64,000 nucleotides of DNA from Streptomyces sp. HPF1205. GTDB taxonomy: Bacteria > Actinomycetota > Actinomycetes > Streptomycetales > Streptomycetaceae. Under the pieces are notes generated by a model that was not told where the DNA came from, did no database searches, and saw only the letters and a program-made list of their open reading frames with translations. The stretch spans positions 1 to 64,000 of the forward strand of contig NZ_JAINVH010000030.1 in NCBI RefSeq assembly GCF_020400825.1, in the 5' to 3' direction. The translations under genes and the position numbers were made by a program. Position 1 is the first letter of the stretch, and every line of letters begins with the position of its first letter. Below, one piece after another: positions 42,873 to 50,995 of the stretch.

Positions 42873-43885
42873 CCCTCCTGCAGATCCTGGTCGGCCTGCT
42901 GACCATCGTGGTGAACGCCTTCTTCGTGGGCGCCGAGTTCGCGATGGTCTCGGTGCGGCGCAGCCAGATCGAGCCGCGCGCGGCGGCCGGCGAGCGCGGG
43001 GCGCGGCCGGTGCTGTGGGGCCTGGAGCACCTGTCGGCGCTGCTGGCCGGAGCCCAGCTCGGCATCACCGCGTGCACGCTGGTGCTGGGCATCGTGGCCG
43101 AGCCCGCGGTCGCGGACGTGCTGGCACCGCTGTTCCGGGTCGCGCACGTGCCGCACGGCGTGGTGCACCCGGCCTCGTACGCCATCGGGCTGGCGCTGGC
43201 CACCTACCTGCACATGCTGTTCGGCGAGATGGTGCCCAAGAACATCGCGCTGGCCGGGCCGGTGCGCTCCGCGCTGCTGCTGGGGCCGCCGCTGGTGGCG
43301 CTGACCCGGGCGGTGCGGCCGCTGATCTTCGGGATCAACGCGCTGGCCAACGCCGGACTGCGGCTGGTGCGGGTGGAGCCGCGTTCGGAGGTGGCCGCGG
43401 TCTTCTCGCCCGACGAGCTGTCGCGGATCGTGGTGGACGCGCGCGAGGCGGGACTGCTCGACGAGCGGGCGACGGAACGGCTGCGGGACGCCCTGGAGCT
43501 CGGGCGGCGCCCGGTGGCCGGGATCGTCGTTCCCGCCGACCGGGTGGTGCGCGCACCGCTGGGCATCACCGCGGAGGGTCTGGAGGCGCTGAGCGCGGAC
43601 TCCGGCTTCTCCCGCTTCCCGGTGGCCGACGACGACGGCCGGGTGCTGGGCTACCTGCACGTGAAGGACGCGCTGGACGCCTTCCCGCCCGACGCCCCCT
43701 TCCCGCGCTCGGCGCTGCGCCGCATCACCCGGGTGCGCGCGGACACGCCGCTGGACGACGTGCTCACCGCGATGCGGGCCGGCGGCGCCCACCTGGCGGC
43801 GGTGGTGGACGACGAGGGGCGGGGGCTCGGCCTGGTGACCATGGAGGACGTGCTGAAGGAACTGGTCGTCCCGGGCCGGCCGTAG
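42869..43885 (+). CDS. Second CNNM/CBS-domain membrane protein
   Basis: A 338-residue paralogue of the upstream gene. The CNNM domain (FFVGAEFAMVSVRRSQIEPRA; GEMVPKNIAL) is followed by a CBS pair ending LVTMEDVLKELV. The C-terminal CorC_HlyC domain present in its partner is missing. The GTG start overlaps the partner's stop by four bases, so the pair is translationally coupled and probably forms a heteromeric complex. Confidence 0.93.
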   Translation: MTLLQILVGLLTIVVNAFFVGAEFAMVSVRRSQIEPRAAAGERGARPVLWGLEHLSALLAGAQLGITACTLVLGIVAEPAVADVLAPLFRVAHVPHGVVHPASYAIGLALATYLHMLFGEMVPKNIALAGPVRSALLLGPPLVALTRAVRPLIFGINALANAGLRLVRVEPRSEVAAVFSPDELSRIVVDAREAGLLDERATERLRDALELGRRPVAGIVVPADRVVRAPLGITAEGLEALSADSGFSRFPVADDDGRVLGYLHVKDALDAFPPDAPFPRSALRRITRVRADTPLDDVLTAMRAGGAHLAAVVDDEGRGLGLVTMEDVLKELVVPGRP

Positions 43886-44010
43886 CGGACCGGGACCGCG
43901 GGGCAGGGCACGAGCGGGCACGCGAGCGGGCACGGCCGGGGACGGGCAGGGACGGCCGGGGACGGGCGGCTCCCGGTGGTCCCGGTTCGTACGGTGACCA
44001 AGCGCTCGCA

Positions 44011-44016
44011 TAGGAT
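44011..44016 (+). promoter_or_regulatory. -10 element ahead of the GDSL hydrolase gene
   Basis: TAGGAT ends nine bases before the ATG at 44026, with no ribosome-binding site between, consistent with a leaderless or nearly leaderless mRNA. Confidence 0.45.
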
Positions 44017-44025
44017 CGCCGGGCC

Positions 44026-44811
44026 ATGGGGACACCTGAGACGCACACGTACACGAGCTTCGTCGCGGTCGGCGACTCCTTCACCGAGGGCATGTCCGAC
44101 CTGCTGCCCGACGGCACCTATCGCGGCTGGGCGGACCTGCTCGCGGGGCGGCTGGCCGCGCGGGCGCCCGGTTTCCGCTACGCCAACCTCGCCGTGCGCG
44201 GCAAGCTGATCCGGCAGATCTCCGAGGAGCAGGTGGACACCGCCGCCGCGATGGGCGCGGACCTCATCACCCTGGTCGGCGGCCTGAACGACGTGCTGCG
44301 GCCCAAGTGCGACGTGGACGCGGTGTGCGGGCTGCTGGAGAGCTCGGTGGAGCGGCTCGCGCCGGCCTGCCGGCAACTGGTGCTGATGCGCAGCCCGGCC
44401 AGGCGCGGCCCGGTGGCCACCCGTGTCCTGCCCCGCATGGAGCGCCTGTACGACTTCGTCGACGGCCTCGCCCGGCGCCACGGCGCCCTGGTGGTGGACC
44501 TTTACGGCGCCGAGGTGCTGGGCGACCCGCGGATGTGGGCCGACGACCGGCTCCATCTGACGGCCGAGGGGCACGTCCGCGTCGCCGAGGCGGTGTGGCA
44601 GACCCTGGGGCTGCCCGCCGAGTCGCAGTGGACCCGCGCCCTGCCCCCGCACCTCCCGGCCCCCTGGGCGGCCCGGCGCCTGGCCGACGTCCGGTTCACC
44701 CGCGAGCACCTGCTGCCGTGGATAGGGCGCCGGCTGACCGGCCGCTCCTCGGGCGACGGCCGCCTGCCCAAGCGCCCGGAGCTGCTGCCGTACGAGACGC
44801 GGCTGCCGTAG
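44026..44811 (+). CDS. SGNH/GDSL-family hydrolase
   Basis: A 261-residue esterase-like protein without a signal peptide. Block I is VAVGDSFTEG with the catalytic serine S18, block III GGLNDVLR has the oxyanion Asn, and block V is DDRLHLTAEGH with the catalytic Asp and His. Relatives hydrolyse ester or acyl groups on lipids or sugars. The substrate is unknown. Confidence 0.93.
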   Translation: MGTPETHTYTSFVAVGDSFTEGMSDLLPDGTYRGWADLLAGRLAARAPGFRYANLAVRGKLIRQISEEQVDTAAAMGADLITLVGGLNDVLRPKCDVDAVCGLLESSVERLAPACRQLVLMRSPARRGPVATRVLPRMERLYDFVDGLARRHGALVVDLYGAEVLGDPRMWADDRLHLTAEGHVRVAEAVWQTLGLPAESQWTRALPPHLPAPWAARRLADVRFTREHLLPWIGRRLTGRSSGDGRLPKRPELLPYETRLP

Positions 44812-44855
44812 GGCCACCGCCGGCGGGACGCGGCTGGGGGCACCGCCGCGACCAG

Positions 44856-44861
44856 TAGAAT
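44856..44861 (+). promoter_or_regulatory. -10 element giving a probable leaderless purB mRNA
   Basis: TAGAAT ends eight bases before the GTG at 44870. No Shine-Dalgarno sequence is present in CTCCCCAC, so transcription probably starts at the start codon. Confidence 0.55.
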
Positions 44862-44869
44862 CTCCCCAC

Positions 44870-46303
44870 GTGACTGCCAAGCCGCGTATCCCCGATGTCC
44901 TCGCCGGCCGCTATGCCTCCGCCGAGCTCGCCGCCCTCTGGTCGCCGGAGCGGAAGGTGGTGCTGGAGCGCAGGCTGTGGCTGGCCGTGCTCCGCGCTCA
45001 GCGCGACCTCGGGGTGGAGGTGCCCGAGGAGGCCGTCGCGGACTACGAGCGGGTGCTGGAGCAGGTCGACCTGGCCTCGATCGCCGAGCGGGAGAAGGTC
45101 ACCCGGCACGACGTCAAGGCCCGGATCGAGGAGTTCAACGCGCTGGCCGGGCACGAGCAGGTCCACAAGGGGATGACCTCGCGGGACCTGACCGAGAACG
45201 TCGAGCAGCTCCAGATCCGGCTCTCGCTGGAGCACGTCAGGGACCGCACGGTCGCGGTGCTGGCACGGCTGGGGCAGCTCGCCGGGCAGTACGCGGAGCT
45301 GGTGATGGCCGGCCGCTCGCACAACGTCGCCGCGCAGGCCACGACGCTGGGCAAGAGGTTCGCCACGGCTGCGGACGAACTGCTGGTGGCCTTCGCGCGG
45401 GTCGAGGAACTGCTCGCGCGGTATCCGCTGCGCGGCATCAAGGGCCCGGTCGGCACCGCGCAGGACATGCTGGACCTGCTGGGCGGCGACGAGGCCGCGC
45501 TGGCCGAACTGGAGCGGCGGGTCGCCGGGCACCTGGGCTTCTCCCGGTCGTTCACCTCCGTCGGCCAGGTCTACCCGCGGTCGCTGGACTACGAGGTGGT
45601 CTCGGCGCTGGTGCAGCTCGCCGCCGCGCCCTCCTCCACCGCGCGGACGATCCGGCTGATGGCCGGGCACGAGCTGGTCACCGAGGGCTTCAAGCCGGGC
45701 CAGGTGGGCTCCTCGGCGATGCCGCACAAGATGAACACCCGCTCCTGCGAGCGCGTCAACGGCCTGATGGTGGTCCTGCGCGGATACGCGTCGATGACCG
45801 GGGAACTGGCCGGCGACCAGTGGAACGAGGGCGACGTGTCCTGCTCGGTGGTGCGCCGGGTCGCCCTGCCGGACGCCTTCTTCGCCTTCGACGGGCTGCT
45901 GGAGACGTTCCTGACGGTGCTGGACGAGTTCGGCGCCTTCCCGGCGGTCGTGGCGCGCGAGCTGGACCGCTACCTGCCGTTCCTGGCCACCACAAAGGTG
46001 CTGATGGGCGCGGTGCGCGCCGGGGTCGGCCGGGAGGTCGCGCACGAGGTGATCAAGGAGCACGCGGTGGCCTCCGCGCTGGCGATGCGCGAGCAGGGCA
46101 CCGAGCGCAACGAACTGCTCGACCGGCTCGCCGCCGACGAGCGGATCCCGCTGGACCGCGCCGCACTGGACGCGCTGATGGCCGACCGGCTGTCCTTCAC
46201 GGGGGCGGCGGCCTCGCAGGTGGTCGAGGTCGTGCGCCGGGTGGAGGAGGTCGTCAAGGCGCACCCGCAGGCGGCCGCCTACCGTCCAGGGGCGATCCTC
46301 TGA
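44870..46303 (+). CDS. purB: Adenylosuccinate lyase
   Basis: A 477-residue enzyme of the fumarase/aspartase superfamily that acts twice in purine synthesis. The signature SSAMPHKMNTRSCERVNGL carries the flexible catalytic loop, and GMTSRDLTENVEQLQ and MAGRSHNVAAQATTLGKR hold active-site His residues. The length is typical. The stop TGA overlaps a CTG that appears to start the next gene, a uracil-DNA-glycosylase-like protein. Confidence 0.96.
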   Translation: MTAKPRIPDVLAGRYASAELAALWSPERKVVLERRLWLAVLRAQRDLGVEVPEEAVADYERVLEQVDLASIAEREKVTRHDVKARIEEFNALAGHEQVHKGMTSRDLTENVEQLQIRLSLEHVRDRTVAVLARLGQLAGQYAELVMAGRSHNVAAQATTLGKRFATAADELLVAFARVEELLARYPLRGIKGPVGTAQDMLDLLGGDEAALAELERRVAGHLGFSRSFTSVGQVYPRSLDYEVVSALVQLAAAPSSTARTIRLMAGHELVTEGFKPGQVGSSAMPHKMNTRSCERVNGLMVVLRGYASMTGELAGDQWNEGDVSCSVVRRVALPDAFFAFDGLLETFLTVLDEFGAFPAVVARELDRYLPFLATTKVLMGAVRAGVGREVAHEVIKEHAVASALAMREQGTERNELLDRLAADERIPLDRAALDALMADRLSFTGAAASQVVEVVRRVEEVVKAHPQAAAYRPGAIL

Positions 46304-46929
46304 CCCCCGAGCAGCTCGCCGCCGCGCGTGACCGGACCCTTCGGGACGTGGTCGCGCCCGACCTGCGTGTGCTGTTCTGCGGCATCAACCCCGGGCTGAT
46401 GTCGGCGTACACCGGGCACCACTTCGCCCGGCCGGGCAACAGGTTCTGGCCGGCGCTGCACGCCTCCGGGTTCACTCCGCGGCGGTTCGCGCCCGCGGAG
46501 CAGTGGGAGGTGCTGGAGCTCGGCTTCGGCCTCACCAATGTGGCCGGGCGGGCCACGGCCAGGGCGGACGAGCTCAGCCGCGAGGAGCTCATGGCGGGCG
46601 GCGAGCGGCTGATCGCGAAGGTTGCCGCGTACCGGCCCGGCTGGCTGGCGGTGCTGGGGGTCACGGCCTACCGGGTGGCCTTCGGCGACAAGGACGCCCG
46701 GGTCGGACCGCAAGAGCTGCGGCTGGGCGGCACCCGCGTCTGGGTGTTGCCCTCCCCCAGCGGGCTCAACGCGCACTGGTCGCCCGCGACGCTGGCGCAG
46801 GAGTTCGGACGGCTGCGGGCGGCGGCGTACGGATCGCAGTACGGCCCGCGGGCCGCGGACGGCGACGCGACCGGTGCGCCCGCGGCCGTGCGGGCGCAGG
46901 GTCCGGACGGGACCGGGCTACGGATCTAG
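46300..46929 (+). CDS. mug: G/U mismatch-specific DNA glycosylase (Mug/TDG type), CTG start
   Basis: A protein of about 209 residues. The glycosylase motif FCGINPG lies near residue 27, FARPGNRFWP follows, and the C-terminal LPSPSGLNAHW holds the second motif. It removes uracil or ethenocytosine opposite guanine. Homologues begin MTPEQL/MTPEEL, which here corresponds to CTG ACC CCC GAG, with CTG at 46300 overlapping the purB stop and AGGGG six bases upstream. The next in-frame GTG, near 46346, would cut the N-terminus and lacks a ribosome-binding site. The end shares CTAG with the convergent gene. Confidence 0.9.
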   Translation: MTPEQLAAARDRTLRDVVAPDLRVLFCGINPGLMSAYTGHHFARPGNRFWPALHASGFTPRRFAPAEQWEVLELGFGLTNVAGRATARADELSREELMAGGERLIAKVAAYRPGWLAVLGVTAYRVAFGDKDARVGPQELRLGGTRVWVLPSPSGLNAHWSPATLAQEFGRLRAAAYGSQYGPRAADGDATGAPAAVRAQGPDGTGLRI

Positions 46930-47612
46930 GCCCCTCGCGCGCCGGCGTCCCGCGGACCGATGACGCGCGGGTCCGTCAGGGACGGGTCCGTCACAGACGG
47001 CTCGGACACGGACGGGTCCGACACGGACGGCTCGGACACGGACGGGTCCGACACAGACGGGTCAGACATCCGCGGACCCGCCGTACGCGGGTCCGTCACC
47101 CGAGGACCCGTCGGACCCGGACCCGGCGCCACCGCCTGCTCGTACACCGCCCGGTCCGCCGTCGCCACGACGAGCTGCAGCGGTAAGCCGCGCTCGCCCT
47201 GGCCGACGCCGACGGCTGTCCAGCGGTCGCCGACCCGCCACCCGTACACCTCGGGCACGAAGCCGCACAGCTCGTCCAGCGGCGGCGGGGGGCGCCCTTC
47301 GGGTGAAGCCCCGGCGGTGGGTCCGCCGGCCGTCCGCCGCTCCAGGAACGGGTACAGGTCGAGCGTCTCCGGTTCGCCCCAGCGCGCGCTCAGCAGCTCG
47401 ACCAGGGCCTGGCACCAGGCGCGGAAGTCGTCCTCCGCATGAGCCGCCCGGCCGGGGTCGGCGCCGTGGGGGTCGTGGAGGTCCTCGCTCACCGCGAGGG
47501 CGGCCAGGTGGAAGCCGGGCCCGCTGACGACGGTCCCCCGGTGGCCGCGCCGGGCCGGGAAGGGCAGCCGGCGCAGCCGGTCCACCTCGGCGAGCAGAGC
47601 GGCAAGATCCAT
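46926..47612 (-). CDS. Conserved protein of unknown function with pentapeptide-repeat tail
   Basis: A 228-residue protein. Residues 1-160 (MDLAALLAEVDRLRRLPFPA, FRAWCQALVELLSARWGEP, LCGFVPEVYGWRVGDRW) look like a folded domain found in other Streptomyces, function unknown. From about residue 180 the tail consists of (D/E)PSVS pentapeptides from a 15-bp tandem repeat. The stop codon overlaps that of mug (CTAG). The start at 47612 follows GGAGACA at weak spacing. Confidence 0.75.
   Translation of the reverse strand: MDLAALLAEVDRLRRLPFPARRGHRGTVVSGPGFHLAALAVSEDLHDPHGADPGRAAHAEDDFRAWCQALVELLSARWGEPETLDLYPFLERRTAGGPTAGASPEGRPPPPLDELCGFVPEVYGWRVGDRWTAVGVGQGERGLPLQLVVATADRAVYEQAVAPGPGPTGPRVTDPRTAGPRMSDPSVSDPSVSEPSVSDPSVSEPSVTDPSLTDPRVIGPRDAGARGA
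46981..47070. repeat. 15-bp tandem repeat, six units, inside a coding tail
   Basis: Six units of the form GACGGGTCCGACACG or GACGGCTCGGACACG alternate, so the real period is partly 30 bp. In the minus-strand gene they encode (D/E)PSVS. The whole unit is a multiple of three, so copy changes keep the frame. Confidence 0.9.
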
Positions 47613-47762
47613 GTCTCCAGTAAAGCGCCGCCCTGTGACAGTTGGCTGCCCGTCAGGCCGCGCGCCCCCGTCGCGCGGCGCGGCGCGGGCCCGGGGACAC
47701 TCGCCGCGCGGCCCGGTGCCGGGTACCATCCGCCACACACGTGCGACTGGGAGGACCACACC

Positions 47763-48920
47763 TTGGGGCGACTGACCGGCGGGGATCCGTCGCTGCTCCG
47801 GCGGATCAACTCCGCGGTCGTCCTCCACGCCCTGCGCGATGCGCGAACCACCACCCTGACCGAGCTGGTGCACAGCACGGGGCTGTCCCGGCCCACCGTC
47901 GAGGGCGTGATCGAGGGCCTGACGGAGTCGGGGCTGGTGGTGGAGGCCGCGCCCGGGGCGGGGGACGGCCGCAGGCAGGGCCGGCCCGCCCGCCGGTTCC
48001 GCTTCCACGCCGAGGCCGGCCACCTGCTGGGCATCGAGATCGGCTCGCACCAGGTGCGGGTGCTGCTGTCGGACCTCGCCGGGCAGGTGCTGGGTTCGCA
48101 CGGCCGGGAGGTGCCCGAGGCGGCGCCCGCCGACGAGCGGCTGGAGCGGGTGCGCGGCACCGTCGCCGAACTGCTGCGGAAGGCCGGGGTGGCGCGCAGC
48201 ACGCTGTGGGCGGTGGGCGTGGGGAGCCCCGGCATCGTGGCGGCGGGCGGCGAGGTGCGGCTGAGCACGGCCCTGCCGGGCTGGACCGGACTGCCGCTGG
48301 GCGAGCGGCTGCGGCGCTCGTTCCGCTGTCCGGTGCTGGTGGAGAACGACGCCAACGTGGCGGCGGTCGGCGAGCACTGGAAGGGCGCCGCGGTCGACAC
48401 CGACGACCTGGTGTTCGTGCTGGCGGGGCTGAGCCCGGGGGCGGGTGCGCTGATCGGCGGCCGGCTGCACCGCGGGTTCGGCGGCGCAGCCGGGGAGATC
48501 GGGGCGCTGCACCTGCTGGGCCGCGAGGTCACGCCCGAGCACCTGCTGTCCACCACGGGCACGCCGCTGCATCCGCTGGACGAGCAGGCGGTGGCGCGGG
48601 TGTTCGCGCTGGCCAGGGACGGCGACGCGCAGGCCGGGGACGCGGTGGAGCGCTTCTTGCGCCGGCTGGTGCACGACGTGGCGGCGCTGGCGCTGGCGCT
48701 CGACCCGGAACTGGTGGTGATCGGCGGCTGGGCGGCCGGCCTGGACGGGGTCCTCGACCCGCTGCGGTCGGAACTGGCCAGGTACTGCCTGCGGCCGCCC
48801 CGAGTGGTGCTCTCCGCGCTCGGTTCCGAGGCCATCGCGACGGGCGCGCTGCGGCTGGCGCTCGATCACGTCGAGGAGCGGTTGTTCGCGGTCGAGCGGA
48901 CCTCACCGGCTCACCTGTAG
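47763..48920 (+). CDS. ROK-family transcriptional regulator
   Basis: A 385-residue NagC/XylR-type protein. Residues about 10-75 are a MarR/winged-helix DNA-binding domain (TTTLTELVHSTGLSRPTVEGVI). The ROK domain follows with GIEIGSHQVRVLLSDL, GVGSPGIV and ENDANVAAVGEH. The zinc motif usual in ROK proteins (GHxxxx...CxCGxxGC) is absent after GEIGALHLL, so effector binding differs from NagC. The start is TTG at 47763, eight bases after GGGAGG. Adjacent GntR/UTRA regulator suggests a shared sugar or amino-sugar theme. Confidence 0.93.
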   Translation: MGRLTGGDPSLLRRINSAVVLHALRDARTTTLTELVHSTGLSRPTVEGVIEGLTESGLVVEAAPGAGDGRRQGRPARRFRFHAEAGHLLGIEIGSHQVRVLLSDLAGQVLGSHGREVPEAAPADERLERVRGTVAELLRKAGVARSTLWAVGVGSPGIVAAGGEVRLSTALPGWTGLPLGERLRRSFRCPVLVENDANVAAVGEHWKGAAVDTDDLVFVLAGLSPGAGALIGGRLHRGFGGAAGEIGALHLLGREVTPEHLLSTTGTPLHPLDEQAVARVFALARDGDAQAGDAVERFLRRLVHDVAALALALDPELVVIGGWAAGLDGVLDPLRSELARYCLRPPRVVLSALGSEAIATGALRLALDHVEERLFAVERTSPAHL

Positions 48921-48955
48921 GACGGCCCCGGCGCGGCGCGACTCCCCCGGCGCGG

Positions 48956-48980
48956 GGCCCGCCGCGGCAGGCGGCGGGCC
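48956..48980. terminator. Bidirectional hairpin between ROK and GntR genes
   Basis: GGCCCGCCGC at 48956-48965 pairs perfectly with 48971-48980 around the loop GGCAG, midway between the two convergent stop codons. Confidence 0.6.
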
Positions 48981-49026
48981 GGTCGGGCGCAGGGGTGTCG
49001 CAGGGGTGTCGCGGCGGTGCCGCGGG

Positions 49027-49791
49027 TCAGGACGCCCGGCGGGTGTCGGACGCCTGGTGGTGGGTGACCTCCAGGGCCCCGGAGTCGCCGAAGGTGAGGC
49101 GGCAGGTGTCGGCGCGGTAGGTGGCCACGGAGGCGGCGGCGACGCGGCCCTGGGCGTAGTAGCGGGTGGTGACGACCAGGACCGGCGCGCCCGGCAGCCG
49201 GTCGAGCTGCTTGGCGTCCTCGGCGCGGGCCGAACCGAGTTCGACCGCGCGGTCCTCGCCCTCCAGTTCCAGCTCCCGCAGTTCACGCAGCACCGCGGGC
49301 GCGTGCTCGGCGGGGCCGAGCATGCCGGACAGGCCGGGGACGGACGCCGGGGGCACGTAGAGCATTTCGGTGGCGATGGCCTGACCCTGGATCATGCGTT
49401 CGCGGCGGACGGTGTGCACGCGCTCCCCCGCCTCCACGCCGAGCAGCGCGGCGACGGCGGCCGGCGGCGCGGCCTCGGCGCAGCCGACGGTGTCCCAGGC
49501 GTCGCGCCCCGCGCCGGGCCAGGTGCCGGCCGAGGGGCCCACGGACACGCCGATGCGCGGCGGGGCCACGGTGGTGCCGACGCCGCGCCGCCGCTGCAGG
49601 CGGCCTTCGAGTTCGAGTTGTTCCAGCGCCTGGCGGAGCGTGGCACGGGCGACGCCGAAGCGGGCGGCGAGGTCCCGCTCGTTGGGCAGGATCTCGCCGA
49701 CCTCGAACTCCGAGTCGAGGGCGTCGTTCAGCACGGTCTTGAGGTGCCAGTACTTGGGCTCCTGCACCGGTTCGAGCTGCGTGGTCCCCAC
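49027..49791 (-). CDS. GntR-family regulator with UTRA domain (DasR-like)
   Basis: A 254-residue HutC-type regulator. The N-terminal winged helix starts PKYWHLKTVLND and has LPNERDLAARFGVARATLRQALEQLELEGRL. The UTRA effector domain (about 95-240) contains VHTVRRERMIQGQAIATEML and APVLVVTTRYYAQGRVA. The GTG at 49791 has GAGG five bases upstream. A near-perfect DasR-type palindrome lies 120 bp upstream, so it is probably autoregulated. DasR itself senses glucosamine 6-phosphate; the ligand here is not known. Confidence 0.93.
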   Translation of the reverse strand: MGTTQLEPVQEPKYWHLKTVLNDALDSEFEVGEILPNERDLAARFGVARATLRQALEQLELEGRLQRRRGVGTTVAPPRIGVSVGPSAGTWPGAGRDAWDTVGCAEAAPPAAVAALLGVEAGERVHTVRRERMIQGQAIATEMLYVPPASVPGLSGMLGPAEHAPAVLRELRELELEGEDRAVELGSARAEDAKQLDRLPGAPVLVVTTRYYAQGRVAAASVATYRADTCRLTFGDSGALEVTHHQASDTRRAS

Positions 49792-49910
49792 CCTGTCCTC
49801 GCAATCACCGCTTGTCGGGCGCGTCGCGTCCGCCTTGTCGAGCCTTGTTTCGGAATCCGTCTTTATTAAAGGTCCTTGCACTACCAGGACGATAGATCGG
49901 TCTCGCGAAC

Positions 49911-49924
49911 TTGGTCAAGACCAA
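49911..49924. promoter_or_regulatory. DasR-like palindromic operator
   Basis: TTGGTC-AA-GACCAA is a perfect 14-bp palindrome resembling the DasR-responsive element (TGGTCTAGACCA core). It sits in an A/T-rich region upstream of the GntR/UTRA gene and 150 bp upstream of the divergent SDR gene. It may control both. A weaker GTCCT...AGGAC repeat lies at 49872-49890. Confidence 0.65.
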
Positions 49925-50077
49925 TCCTCGAAGCCTCCCTTTCCCACCGGAAGCGGATACGTGGACGGTGCAAGCGGTGGTGACGAGGCGCTGCGATAGC
50001 GTTCGTGACCTGGCGTCGGGAACCGGCCGCGCGAATTGCGGGATCCGGTCCCCGCAAGGAGGAGGAAGGTGGGCGCC

Positions 50078-50824
50078 ATGAGCCGCGTCACGGTGGTCAC
50101 GGGTGGCGGCCGCGGGATCGGGGCGGCGGTGGCGCTGCGGCTGGCCGAGGCCGGCCACCTGATCGGACTGGGCTACGAACGGGCGCGGGACGCGGCCGAG
50201 GAGACCGCCCGGGCGATCCGCGAGGCGGGCGCGGACTGCCTGGTGCACCAGGTGGACACCGGCGACGAGCAGCAGGTCGACGCCTTCTTCGACGCCGTGC
50301 GCGAGGGACTCGGACCGGTCACGGGGCTGGTCAACAACGCGGGCGTCACCGGGCCGCTCGGCCGTTTCGCCGAGACGCCGGTCGAGGTGATCGGCCGGGT
50401 CGTGCAGGTCAACGTGATGGGCGCGATGCTGTGCGCGCGCCGGGCGGTGCGGGAGATGTCCACGCGGTACGGCGGCCGGGGCGGCGCGATCGTCAACATC
50501 TCCTCGGGCGCCGCGACGTTGGGCGGCCCGGGAGAGTACGTGCACTACGCCGCGTCCAAGGCCGCGGTCGACGCGATGACGATCGGCCTGGCCAAGGAGC
50601 TGGCGACCGAGGGCGTCCGGGTCAACTCGGTGCAGCCGGGCATGATCGTCACCGGCATCCACGCGGCGATGGGCGACCCCGAGCGGCCGTGGCGCAACCC
50701 CGACCGGATCCCCATGCGGCGCCCGGGCGAGCCTGCCGAGGTGGCCGGCGCGGTGGCGTGGCTGCTGTCGGACGAGGCGTCGTACACCACGGGCGCGGTG
50801 GTGAGGGTGGCCGGCGGGCTCTGA
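50078..50824 (+). CDS. Short-chain dehydrogenase/reductase
   Basis: A 248-residue classical SDR. The cofactor motif GGGRGIG lies at 9-15, NNAG at 86-89, the catalytic triad S142/S143, Y157 and K161 in YVHYAASK. The pattern is of the FabG-like type (RPGEPAEVAGAVAWLLSDEA near the end). AAGGAGGAGGAAGG upstream supports the ATG. It is divergent from the GntR regulator across the palindrome and could be its target. Substrate unknown. Confidence 0.93.
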   Translation: MSRVTVVTGGGRGIGAAVALRLAEAGHLIGLGYERARDAAEETARAIREAGADCLVHQVDTGDEQQVDAFFDAVREGLGPVTGLVNNAGVTGPLGRFAETPVEVIGRVVQVNVMGAMLCARRAVREMSTRYGGRGGAIVNISSGAATLGGPGEYVHYAASKAAVDAMTIGLAKELATEGVRVNSVQPGMIVTGIHAAMGDPERPWRNPDRIPMRRPGEPAEVAGAVAWLLSDEASYTTGAVVRVAGGL

Positions 50825-50995
50825 CCGGCACGGGCCGGAGGCGGTTCGACTTCGTCCTGGGTGTTGACCCGGACATGGCCGAAACCCGACGGTGATACGC
50901 GGTAACGCGGGGGAAACCCGTCACGACGTGCGCGGGGGCACAATCCGCGTGCCGCGAAGCCGCGTTCCGTCCTTCGCCCGAACCCGAGGAGCACC

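Noticed and set aside
46981..47070. Possible iteron or origin-like repeat
   Set aside because: The repeats are in frame within a coding tail, and no replication gene is near.
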